From NCBI RefSeq assembly GCF_900113015.1, contig NZ_FONV01000013.1, positions 248,001 through 312,000 of the forward strand: a stretch of DNA of 64,000 nucleotides. Direction: 5' to 3'. Source of the DNA: Actinoplanes philippinensis (GTDB lineage Bacteria > Actinomycetota > Actinomycetes > Mycobacteriales > Micromonosporaceae). Positions 16,402-24,986 of this stretch are shown here, one piece after another. Numbering within the stretch: the stretch's first letter is position 1; every line of letters starts with the position of its first letter. A program made the position numbers and the translations under genes. The notes below the pieces were generated by a model. It was not told the origin of the DNA. It ran no database searches and worked only from the letters and a program-made list of their open reading frames with translations.

Positions 16402-18384
16402 TCAGGCTCGGTCCAGGGCCTCGCGGAGGCGTTCGAGCAGTTCGGCCTGGGCGAACGGCTTGGTGATCAGGATGGTGTTGGGTTCGAGGGTGCTCTCGCC
16501 GGTGATGAACGGCTGGGCATAACCGGACATGAAGACGACCGGGAGGCCCGGACGGGCGTCCCGGACATGTTCGGCGAGCTGACGGCCGTGCATGTGCGGC
16601 ATGATCACGTCGGTGAGCAGCAGGTCGATGTGCTGGGCCGCATCCTGCACGATCTTGAGGGCTTCCGGGCCGCCGCCGGCGCTGACGACGTGGTATCCGT
16701 TGCGCGTGAGGATGCGTTCGGTGACGGCGCGCAGGGCCTCCTCGTCCTCGACGATCAGGATCGTCTCGCCGCCGCGTTGCAGCTGGGCGGGCCCGGCGGG
16801 CGTGCTGACCGCGGCGGGCAGCTCCTGGGTGACCGGCAGCAGAGCGGCCACCACGGTGCCGGCGCCGACAGTGGACTGCACCGTGGCGTACCCACCGGCC
16901 TGGGTGATGATGCCGTAGACGGTGGCCAGGCCCAGCCCCGTGCCCTCACCGGGCGGCTTGGTGGTGAAGAACGGCTCGAAGACACGTTCCAGCACATCGG
17001 GCGGGATGCCGGTGCCGGTGTCGGCGACCCGCAGGCGTACGTACCGGCCGGCGGGCACGGGCGGCCGCATCCGGGCCGCCTCGTCGGCGGCGAGTTCCTG
17101 GTTGCCGGTGTGGACGGTGAGGGTGCCACCGCCGGGCATCGCGTCGCGCGCGTTGACGGCGAGGTTGACCAGCACCTGTTCGATCTGGCCGGGGTCGGCG
17201 AGGACGGGCCAGAGCCGCGGCTCCAGGTCGGCGTGCAGCTGGATGTGCTCGCCGAGCGTACGCAGCAGGAGTTGCTCCACCTCGCGGATCACCACATTGA
17301 GATCGAGGACCCGGGGGCGGACCACCTCGCGGCGGCCGAAGGCGAGCAACTGGTGGGTGAGCTCGGTGGCCCGGCGGCCGGCCCGCAGCACCTGCTGCAG
17401 GTCGCGGGAGGCCTGCGGCCAGGCGCTGTCCGGGTCGGCGTCGGCGGCCTCCTGGATCTGCTCGGCGACGAAGCCGGTGTAGTTGAGCATCACCGCGAGC
17501 AGGTTGTTGAAGTCGTGGGCGACGCCGCCGGCCAGCTGTCCGAGGCTCTCCAGGCGCTGGGACTGCTGGAGCTGGGCTTCGAGGCGCTCCCGCTCGGCGG
17601 CGGCGGCGAGGCGTTCCCGCTCCGCTTCCAGGCGCTGGCGTTCGGCCTGGGCCTCGATGCGATCGCTGACGTCGCGGATGGCGGCCGAGACGATCAGCCC
17701 GTCCTCGGTCTCCAGCGCGGAGAGGCTGATCTCGGCGGGGAACTCGCTGCCGTCCCGGCGACGCGCGCGCAGGGCTGCCCCCGAGCCCATCGGCCGGGGC
17801 CTCGGGTCGGCGAAGTAGCGGTGCCGCAGGTCCGGATGCCGGGCCCGGGCGGACTCCGGGACGAGCGCCTCGATCGGCTGGCCCATGAGCTCGCTGCGCT
17901 CGTACCCGAAAAGCCTCTCGGCCTGGGCGTTGACGAGGGTGATCCGGCCGTCGGCGGCGACACCGACGATCGCGTCGGGCGCGGCCTCCAGCAGGCCCTG
18001 GAACTTCGCCTCCCGGCGGATCCGGTCGCTGACGTCGCGGACGGCGGCGACGATCATGCCGCCGGACGCGAGGGCGGAGAGGGAGATCTCGGCGGGAAAT
18101 TCGCTGCCGTCGCGGCGCCGGGCAGTGAGCGGGACGCCGGCGCCCATCGGGCGAGGACGAAGATCACGGAGGTACGCCCGGCGATGTCCCGGATGACGAC
18201 CCCGGAACCGCTCCGGAACCAGCAGTTCGATCGACTGCCCGATGAGGTCGGCGCGCTCGTAGCCGAACATCCGCACGGTCTGCGCGTTGACGACCTCGAT
18301 GCGCCCCTCCCGGTCGACCGCGATGATCGCATCGGGCGCGGCCTCCAGGAGCCCGTTGATCACGGCGTCGGAGGGTTCGCTCAA
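16402..18384 (-). CDS. PAS-PAS hybrid sensor histidine kinase with C-terminal receiver
   Basis: About 660 residues, cytoplasmic. Two closely similar PAS domains (about 8-122 and 128-243; each with ARRRDGSEFPAEISLSAL) are followed by a charged coiled coil (245-280), a HisKA domain with GGVAHDFNNLLAVMLNY (His near 291), a HATPase domain (DTGTGIPPDVLERVFEPFF and GTGLGLATVYGI) and a receiver (LLLTDVIMPHMHGRQ, SGYAQPF, TKPFAQAEL). The near duplication of the PAS units suggests an internal tandem duplication. The start is uncertain: TTG 18384 (MSEPSDAVINGLLEAAPDA) has GAGG 8 nt upstream; GTG 18363 is the alternative. A PadR gene lies 170 bp upstream on the same strand. The phosphorelay partner is not in this window. 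Confidence 0.88.
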   Translation of the reverse strand: MSEPSDAVINGLLEAAPDAIIAVDREGRIEVVNAQTVRMFGYERADLIGQSIELLVPERFRGRHPGHRRAYLRDLRPRPMGAGVPLTARRRDGSEFPAEISLSALASGGMIVAAVRDVSDRIRREAKFQGLLEAAPDAIVGVAADGRITLVNAQAERLFGYERSELMGQPIEALVPESARARHPDLRHRYFADPRPRPMGSGAALRARRRDGSEFPAEISLSALETEDGLIVSAAIRDVSDRIEAQAERQRLEAERERLAAAAERERLEAQLQQSQRLESLGQLAGGVAHDFNNLLAVMLNYTGFVAEQIQEAADADPDSAWPQASRDLQQVLRAGRRATELTHQLLAFGRREVVRPRVLDLNVVIREVEQLLLRTLGEHIQLHADLEPRLWPVLADPGQIEQVLVNLAVNARDAMPGGGTLTVHTGNQELAADEAARMRPPVPAGRYVRLRVADTGTGIPPDVLERVFEPFFTTKPPGEGTGLGLATVYGIITQAGGYATVQSTVGAGTVVAALLPVTQELPAAVSTPAGPAQLQRGGETILIVEDEEALRAVTERILTRNGYHVVSAGGGPEALKIVQDAAQHIDLLLTDVIMPHMHGRQLAEHVRDARPGLPVVFMSGYAQPFITGESTLEPNTILITKPFAQAELLERLREALDRA

Positions 18385-18554
18385 CTCCGCTACCTCGCCC
18401 CCGTCTGCCGCCGCTACGCCAGCATCATCGAGGGTAGGTCGCCACGGAACCGTCGGTGCGGGGTTTGGGCAGGTCCAGGAACCGCAGGGCACGCCCGGCC
18501 GGACGTGTCCCGCGGTGAGCCTCCACGCCGATCGGATCCGGCGTGACGGCGGCG

Positions 18555-19166
18555 TCACTCGCTTTCGGCGAGGATCGCGTACAGCTTGCGCTTGGTCTCG
18601 TTGAGCACCTCGAGCGCCCGCTGGCGCTGCTCCGGGGTGCCGCTGAAACCGACCTGCTTGAGAGCGCCCATGATGCCGACCGCCGCATCGCGGAAATCCT
18701 GCACCTGGGACATGGTGTCGGCGCCGATCTGGGACCACGGCGGGTTCTCCGCAGCGGCCTCGGCCTCCGGCCGGCCGTCCTCGGTGAGCCGGTAGCTCTT
18801 CCGGCCGCCCTCGGCGGTGACCTCGATGAGGCCCTCGTCCTCGAGCAGCTGCAGGGTCGGGTAGACCGAGCCGGGGCTGGGCCGCCAGATGCCGCCGGTC
18901 CGCGAGTCGAGCTCCTGGATCATCTCGTAGCCGTGCATCGGCCGCTCGACCAGGAGCGCGAGGATCGCGGGACGGACATTCTGCCGGCCGCCGCGGCCAC
19001 CGCGCCGTGCGCCGGGCCGCCCGAACTCGGGCGGCGGGAAGCCGGGGCCGCCCGGGCCGCCGGGACCCCCGAAGGGAAATCCGGGCGGGAAGCCGAACCC
19101 GCGCCTGCGGAACTCGCCGTGCCACCCGTGTCCACCGTGTCCGCGCTCTCCATGCATGTGCCTCAT
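18555..19166 (-). CDS. PadR-family regulator with His/Gly/Pro-rich N-terminal extension
   Basis: A 203-residue protein. Residues 1-65 form an unusual low-complexity extension rich in His, Gly, Phe and Pro (HMHGERGHGGHGWHGEF, later GGPGGPGGPG and an Arg/Gly patch). The PadR winged helix follows (LALLVERPMHGYEMIQEL, SPGSVYPTLQLLEDEGLIEV, GGRKSYRLTEDG), then a helical dimerisation tail to the end. ATG 19166 was chosen because GGAG lies 6 nt upstream. PadR proteins usually repress a nearby gene and themselves; palindromes in its own promoter support autoregulation. The His cluster could bind a metal such as nickel or copper, but this is inference. The gene downstream is a hybrid kinase. Confidence 0.88.
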   Translation of the reverse strand: MRHMHGERGHGGHGWHGEFRRRGFGFPPGFPFGGPGGPGGPGFPPPEFGRPGARRGGRGGRQNVRPAILALLVERPMHGYEMIQELDSRTGGIWRPSPGSVYPTLQLLEDEGLIEVTAEGGRKSYRLTEDGRPEAEAAAENPPWSQIGADTMSQVQDFRDAAVGIMGALKQVGFSGTPEQRQRALEVLNETKRKLYAILAESE

Positions 19167-19182
19167 GATCTTCTCCGTTCTG

Positions 19183-19207
19183 TCGTCGATAGTTAGACGA
19201 TATATCG
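19183..19207 (-). promoter_or_regulatory. Promoter/operator of the padR-like gene
   Basis: Two overlapping symmetric elements lie 17-41 nt upstream of the ATG: TCGTC and GACGA spaced by 8 nt (19183-19200) and the perfect palindrome CGATATATCG (19198-19207). The region is AT-rich in a GC-rich genome and contains TAACTAT on the minus strand, a possible -10. This fits an autoregulated PadR promoter. Confidence 0.45.
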
Positions 19208-19289
19208 GCAACGTGTCGTCGGCAAGGGTTTCTGGGATCGCGGGGTTGCGACACGTGTCGACGGCCCGCTATCTGGCAATGTGGTACCT

Positions 19290-20129
19290 GTGTTGACGGT
19301 GCCCATTCGCCAGCTCGGGGAGCCCGAGCGCGCGGCCGTCGAGCGGATCCTCGACGCCGATCCCTATGCGGGTGCCCAGATCGCGGAGCGCGTGGCAGCC
19401 CACGGGCTGAACTGGTGGCGGTCCGACGGGCGGATCTACGGCTATGAGCCGCGCCGCCAGGTCGAGTCGATCATCTGGTCCGGGGCGCACCTGGTGCCGG
19501 TCGGCGCGACACCGCCGGCCACCGCCGCCTTCGCCGACCTGCTCGGCGCCGAGCCCCGCATCTGCTCGTCGATCATCGGCCGCTCGGAGGCGGTGCTCGA
19601 CCTGTGGGACCGGCTCGGCGGCAACTGGGGCCCGGCCCGTGACGTGCGGCCGCATCAGCCGCTGCTGGTGACCGACCGCGACTCGGCGGTCCGCCCCGAT
19701 CCGGCGGTCCGGCTGGTCCGTGCCAGCGAGGTCGATCAGCTTTTCCCGGCCGCCGTGGCGATGTACACCGAGGAGGTCGGCGTCTCCCCCATGCAGGACG
19801 ACGGCGGCCGAGGCTACCGCCGCCGGATAGCCGATCTGGTGAAAGCGAAACGCGCCTACGCCCGCTTCGACGGCGACCTGGTCGTCTTCAAGGCGGAGCT
19901 GGCCATCGTCACCCGCCGGACCACCCAGGTCCAGGGAGTCTGGGTCCACCCGAGCTACCGGGGCCGAGGCTTGGCCACAGCAGCCATGGCCGCGGTGGTG
20001 GCCGACGCCCTACGCCGTGTGGCCCCCACCGTGAGCCTCTACGTGAACGACTACAACACAGCAGCCCGCCACGTATACGCAAACTGCGGCTTCACCTCAG
20101 CCGGCAGCTTCGCCACAGTCCTCTTCTAA
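19290..20129 (+). CDS. GNAT-family N-acetyltransferase with N-terminal DUF4081-like domain
   Basis: About 279 residues. The N-terminal half (to about 140) resembles the DUF4081 region, and the C-terminal half is a GNAT domain with VQGVWVHPSYRGRGLATAAM (acetyl-CoA pyrophosphate loop R-G-R-G-L-A) and the late motif NDYNTAARHVYANCGF. A gene of this type lies next to the IspG/Rip1/Dxr genes in mycobacteria, there in the same direction; here it is inverted and convergent with ispG across a 588-bp repeat-filled gap. GTG 19290 was chosen because family members begin about two residues before PIRQLGE; GTG 19281 is possible. The acceptor is unknown. Confidence 0.85.
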   Translation: MLTVPIRQLGEPERAAVERILDADPYAGAQIAERVAAHGLNWWRSDGRIYGYEPRRQVESIIWSGAHLVPVGATPPATAAFADLLGAEPRICSSIIGRSEAVLDLWDRLGGNWGPARDVRPHQPLLVTDRDSAVRPDPAVRLVRASEVDQLFPAAVAMYTEEVGVSPMQDDGGRGYRRRIADLVKAKRAYARFDGDLVVFKAELAIVTRRTTQVQGVWVHPSYRGRGLATAAMAAVVADALRRVAPTVSLYVNDYNTAARHVYANCGFTSAGSFATVLF

Positions 20130-20275
20130 GAACAAAAACGCAAGAACCGCAAGGCCCTAAGGACCCGCCAGGAACCGCAGAACCGCAACCACCCCTCGTA
20201 GTCCCCGGCCGCACGTACTCACTACGACCCCATCCCCCGTAGTTTCCCAGTGCGCCCGTAGCCACAGAACGGCCA
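20130..20275. other. Intergenic region between convergent genes, no gene seen
   Basis: No open frame with normal codon bias is present. Short words CGTAGT and ACTACG recur (20199-20260). Nothing else was recognised before the large palindrome. Confidence 0.5.
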
Positions 20276-20379
20276 GCAAAACGCCGCCGGTGACGGGGCA
20301 TCCGATTTGCCGACGCCCAGCGGGGTTTGCTGGGTGGCGGGAAATCGGCTGCCCCGTCACCGGGTAAAAGGCGTTTTGC
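20276..20379. repeat. Large imperfect palindrome (about 35-bp core arms)
   Basis: The core arms 20287-20321 and 20329-20363 are reverse complements apart from about four mismatches, around the 7-nt loop GGGGTTT. Both outer ends begin with CCGGTGACGGGGCA. Beyond a short asymmetric gap the arms continue with GCAAAACGCC (20276-20285) and GGCGTTTTGC (20370-20379). It lies between the convergent GNAT and ispG genes. A bidirectional terminator or a mobile REP/MITE-like palindromic unit are the main options. Confidence 0.9.
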
Positions 20380-20430
20380 CGCGAAGCGAAGCGAAGCAAT
20401 CAAACACAGCCGGCGACCATCCCGGATACC

Positions 20431-20715
20431 GCATCCCACCGGGCGACCGACCCGGCCACCGCACCCCACCGGGCGACCGACCCAGCCACCGCAGCCCACC
20501 AGGCAACCGACCCGGCCACCCCAAGCCACCAGGCGACCGACCCGACGTAACCGGCCCAGCCACCGCAGCCCACCAGGTCACCACAGCCCGCCGGGCAAGC
20601 AATCCAGCCACCGCAAGCCAACCGGGTAACCGACCCGACTACCGCACCCCACGCGACCAACCGCCCGACTACCGCAAGCCAGCTGGGCAACCGCCCCGAC
20701 TACCGCGACCACCAA
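20431..20715. repeat. Degenerate 30-bp tandem repeat tract
   Basis: Four units at 20431, 20461, 20491 and 20521 have an exact 30-bp period, each containing CCACC, GGCGACCGACCC or a close variant, and GGCCACC. About five more diverged units run to the end of ispG (for example GGGTAACCGACCCGACTACC near 20625). All six frames are poor in stops because of the composition, but none has a start with a ribosome site. I regard it as non-coding. Confidence 0.8.
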
Positions 20716-20717
20716 CC

Positions 20718-21890
20718 TCAGTGCACGGTAACCGTAGGCCCGGGAAGCAGCTCCCGAAGCTCGTCAGGAAGCTCAGCCCCCATCTCATCGGCCAGCCGGA
20801 GCGCTTCCTCGACAAGCGTCTCCACGATGATCGACTCCGGAACGGTCTTGATGACCTTCCCCTTGACGAAGATCTGCCCCTTGCCGTTGCCCGAAGCCAC
20901 GCCGAGGTCAGCCTCACGAGCCTCTCCGGGCCCGTTCACCACACACCCCATGACAGCCACTCGCAGCGGAACCGGGAATCCGTCAAGCGCCGCCGTAACC
21001 TGCTCGGCGAGCGTGTAGACGTCAACCTGGGCACGCCCGCACGACGGGCAGGACACGATCTCCAGCCCTCGCTCCCGGAGCCCGAGCGACTCGAGGATCT
21101 GGTTGCCGACTTTGATCTCCTCAACCGGCGGAGCGGACAGCGAGACCCGGATCGTGTCGCCGATGCCTTCAGCGAGCAGGGCGCCGAACGCGACCGAGCT
21201 CTTGATGGTCCCCTGGAACGCCGGCCCCGCCTCGGTGACCCCGAGGTGCAGCGGGTAGTCGCACTGCTCAGCAAGCTGCCGATAGGCCCGGATCATGACG
21301 ACCGGGTCGTTGTGCTTGACCGAGATCTTGATGTCGCGGAAGCCGTGCTCCTCGAAGAGCGAGCACTCCCAGAGCGCCGACTCGACGAGCGCCTCGGCGG
21401 TGGCCTTGCCGTATTTCTCCAGGAGACGCTTGTCGAGGGAGCCGGCGTTGACACCGATGCGGATCGGGATGCCGGCGTCGGAGGCCGCCTTGGCGATCTC
21501 TTTCACCTTGTCGTCGAACTGCCGGATGTTGCCCGGGTTGACCCGGACCGCGGCACAGCCGGCGTCGATCGCGGCGAACACGTACTTCGGCTGGAAGTGG
21601 ATGTCGGCGATGACGGGAAGCTGCGACTTCTTGGCGATGGCGGGCAGCGCCTCGACGTCGTCCTGGGAGGGGACGGCGACCCGGACGATCTGGCAGCCGG
21701 CCGCGGTGAGCTCGGCGATCTGCTGGAGGGTGGAGTTGACGTCCGAGGTGAGGGTGGTCGTCATCGACTGGACGCTGATCGGGGCGCCGCCGCCGACCAG
21801 CACTCCCCCGACGTTGATCTGGCGGCTCTGCCGGCGCGGAGCCAGGGGCGGTGGGGGTACCGCAGGCATTCCGAGACTGATCGCGGTCAT
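20718..21890 (-). CDS. ispG: 4-hydroxy-3-methylbut-2-enyl-diphosphate synthase (IspG/GcpE)
   Basis: A 390-residue enzyme of the MEP isoprenoid pathway that converts methylerythritol cyclodiphosphate to HMBPP. The N-terminal TIM barrel includes VGGGAPISVQSMT, VRVNPGNI and SVKHNDP. The three [4Fe-4S] ligands are Cys281 and Cys284 (CPSCGR) and Cys316 (MGCVVNGPGEA). Length is normal for the two-domain bacterial form. ATG 21890 has GGGAG 8 nt upstream. It follows the site-2 protease and dxr genes on the same strand, so two MEP-pathway genes flank the protease, as in mycobacteria. Confidence 0.96.
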   Translation of the reverse strand: MTAISLGMPAVPPPPLAPRRQSRQINVGGVLVGGGAPISVQSMTTTLTSDVNSTLQQIAELTAAGCQIVRVAVPSQDDVEALPAIAKKSQLPVIADIHFQPKYVFAAIDAGCAAVRVNPGNIRQFDDKVKEIAKAASDAGIPIRIGVNAGSLDKRLLEKYGKATAEALVESALWECSLFEEHGFRDIKISVKHNDPVVMIRAYRQLAEQCDYPLHLGVTEAGPAFQGTIKSSVAFGALLAEGIGDTIRVSLSAPPVEEIKVGNQILESLGLRERGLEIVSCPSCGRAQVDVYTLAEQVTAALDGFPVPLRVAVMGCVVNGPGEAREADLGVASGNGKGQIFVKGKVIKTVPESIIVETLVEEALRLADEMGAELPDELRELLPGPTVTVH

Positions 21891-21945
21891 TGGGGGTTGC
21901 TCCCGGCCTTCCGTGGTACGTGGATGAGGTGAGCCCGTACCGAGC

Positions 21946-23217
21946 TCACGGGAAGATCGTAATGGGGTTGATGATGTCAGCGGTCGCCGTCAAGAGGGTG
22001 AACGCGCCACCGATCAGGATGACCGCGTACGTCAACGGCATGAGCTTGTAGTAGTCCACCCGGCCCGGATCGGGTCGCCGGAGCACGCGGTACAGCCGGG
22101 AGCGCAGCGCCTCGAACCAGGCGATGGCGATGTGCCCGCCGTCGACCGGCAGCAGTGGCAGCAGGTTGAACAGGCCGATGAACACGTTCAGCGAGATGAA
22201 GACGCCCCAGAAGACCTCGGGCACGCCTTTCTCCAGGGCCTCGCCGCCGATCCGGCTGGCGCCGATGACGCTGATCGGGGTGTCCGGGTCGCGCTCGTCG
22301 CCGGTGATCGAATTCCACAGGGCGGGGATCTTCTCCGGGATGCGCGCCATGGCCCGCATCGAGTTCTCGACGAGGAACCAGTTGTACTCACCGGAGGCCG
22401 GGATCGCGCTGAGGGCGTTGTAGTGGACGACCGCCGGCAGGTCGGTGGTCCAGCTGATGCCGGCCACGGCGACCGTGGAGATCGGGCCGGACGGGTCGTC
22501 GATCGGGCGCCGCTCGGCCGGGATCAGGTTGACGGTGGCCTGGGCCGGCTGACCGGCACGCGTGTACTCGAAGACGGTCGGGCCGGGTGTCGCGGCCCGG
22601 ATGGCGTCGGTGAGCTGCCCGTAGTTGGCGACCGGGGTGGCGCCGACCTTGGTGATCACGTCTCCGGTCTTCAGGCCCGCGGCCGAGGCCGGCCCCGCGG
22701 CGGCGCTCCCCACACCGACCTTGCAGTCGGTGGCGGTGGTGGCGGTGGGGTCGCTGAGCGAGGTCCGGAGGCAGTCGGCCACGCGAATCTGCGCGGGCGC
22801 GGCCCGCTCCTCGGCGCCGGTGCGCGGAAGATCCATGTTCGGCAGGCCGATGGCCCACGCCATCGCCCAGGCGCCGATCAGGGCGAGCATGAAGTGGGTG
22901 ATCGAGCCGGCGGCCATCACGACGGTCCGCTTCCAGACCGGGAACCGCCACATGGCGCGGTGCTGGTCCTCCGGGGCGACGTCGTCGTCCTGCGGCGTCA
23001 TCCCGACGATCTTGCAGAAGCCGCCGAGCGGGATGAGCTTCAAACCGTACTCGGTCTCACCGCGGTGGAACGAGAAGATGGTCGGGCCGAAGCCGACGAA
23101 GTACTTCGTGACCTTCATCCCGAAGCGCTTGCCGGTGATCATGTGACCCAGCTCGTGCAGGCTCACCGAGATCAGAATCGTCAGCGCGAAGGCTGCGCAC
23201 CCCAGCCAGAACAGCAT
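21946..23217 (-). CDS. rip1: Site-2 intramembrane metalloprotease, RseP/Rip1 family
   Basis: A 423-residue membrane zinc protease. The catalytic HELGH is at residues 21-25 inside the first membrane helix. A central PDZ domain (about 175-250, GLKTGDVITKVGATPV) and the second catalytic motif in the C-terminal membrane part (NLLPLLPVDGGHIAI, the LDG-type Asp) are present. Such proteases cut membrane anti-sigma factors after an initial cleavage. The ATG overlaps the stop of dxr by one base (TGATG) and ispG follows 55 bp downstream. The symbol follows the mycobacterial ortholog by synteny and family; RseP is an equal name. Confidence 0.93.
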   Translation of the reverse strand: MLFWLGCAAFALTILISVSLHELGHMITGKRFGMKVTKYFVGFGPTIFSFHRGETEYGLKLIPLGGFCKIVGMTPQDDDVAPEDQHRAMWRFPVWKRTVVMAAGSITHFMLALIGAWAMAWAIGLPNMDLPRTGAEERAAPAQIRVADCLRTSLSDPTATTATDCKVGVGSAAAGPASAAGLKTGDVITKVGATPVANYGQLTDAIRAATPGPTVFEYTRAGQPAQATVNLIPAERRPIDDPSGPISTVAVAGISWTTDLPAVVHYNALSAIPASGEYNWFLVENSMRAMARIPEKIPALWNSITGDERDPDTPISVIGASRIGGEALEKGVPEVFWGVFISLNVFIGLFNLLPLLPVDGGHIAIAWFEALRSRLYRVLRRPDPGRVDYYKLMPLTYAVILIGGAFTLLTATADIINPITIFP

Positions 23218-24416
23218 CAGGCTCCTTCAGCCATGGTCTCGATGGTCCGCTGGGCCTGGGCACGGGCCCATGCTTCCGCGGCAAGCACGTCCTCGACGGT
23301 ACCCGGATCGGCGAAATCCGGGGCCACTGCCAGCACCTGTTCCAGTGTGTCGACGATGCCCAGAAAAGGTAGCCGACCGGAGACGAAAGCGGCCACACAC
23401 TCCTCGTTGGCGGCGTTGTAGATCGCGGGCCGGCAGCGCCCCGCACGGCCGGCCTGTTTCGCCAGCTCCACCGCGGGAAACGCCTCGTGGTCGAGGGGGC
23501 GCAGCTCCCAGTTGTGGGCCTGGGTCCAGTCCACCGCGGCGGCGGCGCCGGGCACCCGCTCCGGCCAGGCCAGCGCGAGCGCGATGGGCAGCCGCATGTC
23601 CGGCGGGCTGGCCTGGGCGAGGGTCGACCCGTCGGTGAACTCGACCAGGGAGTGCAGGACCGACTGGGGGTGGACCATCACCTCGATGTCGTCATACGGC
23701 ACCCCGAACAGCTCGTGCGCCTCGATCACCTCGAGCGCCTTGTTGACCATGGTGGCCGAGTTGATCGTGACGACCGGCCCCATGTCCCAGGTGGGGTGCT
23801 TGAGCGCCTCCTCGGGTGTGACGTTCGTCAGCTCCTCGCGCCGCCGCCCGCGGAACGCGCCGCCGCTGGCCGTGAGCACCAGCCGCCGGACCTCGGCCGC
23901 CGTGCCGCCGCGCAGGCACTGGGCGAGCGCCGAGTGCTCCGAGTCGACCGGGACGATCTGCCCCTCCTTGGCGATCCGCCGGACCAGCGGCCCACCGGCG
24001 ACCAGGGACTCCTTGTTGGCCAGCGCGAGGATCCGGCCGGACTCCAGGGCGGCCAGGGTGGGCGCCAGGCCGAGGCTGCCGACCACGCCGTTGAGGACCA
24101 CGTCACAGGGCCAGCGGGCGAGCTCGGCCATCGCGTCCGGCCCGGCCACGATCTTGGGGAGTTTGAAGTCGCCGGTCGCCCAGCCGCGTTTCTGGGCCTC
24201 GGCGTAGAAGGCGAGCTGCAGGTCCTGGGTGACCGACGAGCGGGCCACGCCGACCACCTCGACGCCCAGTTCGAGGGCTTGGGCGGCGAGCAGCGCGACG
24301 TTGCCGCCGCCCGCGCCGAGGGCCACCACCCGGAACCGGTCCGGGTTGCGCCGGACGATGTCGATGGCCTGGGTGCCGATGGACCCGGTGGAGCCGAGCA
24401 GTACGAGGTCACGCAT
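23217..24416 (-). CDS. dxr: 1-deoxy-D-xylulose-5-phosphate reductoisomerase
   Basis: A 399-residue enzyme for the second step of the MEP pathway (DXP to MEP, NADPH and a divalent metal). The N-terminal NADPH motif LLGSTGSIGTQAIDIV, the metal/substrate segments PVDSEHSALAQCL and TASGGAFRGR, and the flexible-loop region TWDMGPVVTINSATM are all present. ATG 24416 (MRDLVLLGS) was chosen as the family start; an in-frame extension upstream lacks homology. Its stop overlaps the start of the protease gene. Confidence 0.96.
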   Translation of the reverse strand: MRDLVLLGSTGSIGTQAIDIVRRNPDRFRVVALGAGGGNVALLAAQALELGVEVVGVARSSVTQDLQLAFYAEAQKRGWATGDFKLPKIVAGPDAMAELARWPCDVVLNGVVGSLGLAPTLAALESGRILALANKESLVAGGPLVRRIAKEGQIVPVDSEHSALAQCLRGGTAAEVRRLVLTASGGAFRGRRREELTNVTPEEALKHPTWDMGPVVTINSATMVNKALEVIEAHELFGVPYDDIEVMVHPQSVLHSLVEFTDGSTLAQASPPDMRLPIALALAWPERVPGAAAAVDWTQAHNWELRPLDHEAFPAVELAKQAGRAGRCRPAIYNAANEECVAAFVSGRLPFLGIVDTLEQVLAVAPDFADPGTVEDVLAAEAWARAQAQRTIETMAEGA

Positions 24417-24453
24417 ACCGCCCATTGTCGCGGACGACCGGAGCGGGCGGCTC

Positions 24454-24936
24454 TCAGGACCGGACGTGCGCCCGCACGTAGCCGGTGACCTCGGAGGCCG
24501 TCTCCGGCGGCAGCCCACCGGTCGGGATCGCGGAGAAGCCGCTCTGCCCGGTCCGGGCGATGAGCAGGCCGGGCGCCTCGTCGAGGCGGTCGACGGCGAT
24601 CCAGCGGACGAAGAACTCGGTCAGGTCGTTCGTCATCCGGACGCCCTGGTCGTCGATGCGGTACTCGGTCGGGCGGCTGAGCATCCCCTGGATCCTCGCG
24701 ACCACGACGCGGACCGTGATCTCCGGCACCAGCAGGATGCAGACCAGGCCGAAGAGCACCGTGAAGATCCGCAGGAGGAGCTCGTCGTCGAGCGAGAAGA
24801 CCAGCCCGAACACGATCAGCACCGCGCCGCCCAGCCGGAGGAGCCGGAGCTGCCCGCGCAGGAACCACCGGATCGAGACGACGAGCTGCTGCCGGGTCGG
24901 GTGCGCGGAGAACGAGAAGACCGTTTCGGTGTCCAC
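24454..24936 (-). CDS. YcxB-like small membrane protein
   Basis: A 160-residue protein with two hydrophobic helices (about 35-52 and 58-78) and a C-terminal soluble part (RPTEYRIDDQGVRMTNDLTE, then a Trp-Ile-Ala-Val-Asp strand and AIPTGGLP) that resembles the YcxB-like C-terminal domain. Function is unknown. The GTG start at 24936 lies 50 bp from the start of the divergent BrkB-like gene, so both promoters must share that short region. It lies 37 bp upstream of dxr on the same strand and could be co-transcribed with it. Confidence 0.7.
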   Translation of the reverse strand: MDTETVFSFSAHPTRQQLVVSIRWFLRGQLRLLRLGGAVLIVFGLVFSLDDELLLRIFTVLFGLVCILLVPEITVRVVVARIQGMLSRPTEYRIDDQGVRMTNDLTEFFVRWIAVDRLDEAPGLLIARTGQSGFSAIPTGGLPPETASEVTGYVRAHVRS

Positions 24937-24986
24937 GAATGCGAGATCATAGTGATCCGCGGTATCGATCGGGGTACCTGATCGGC

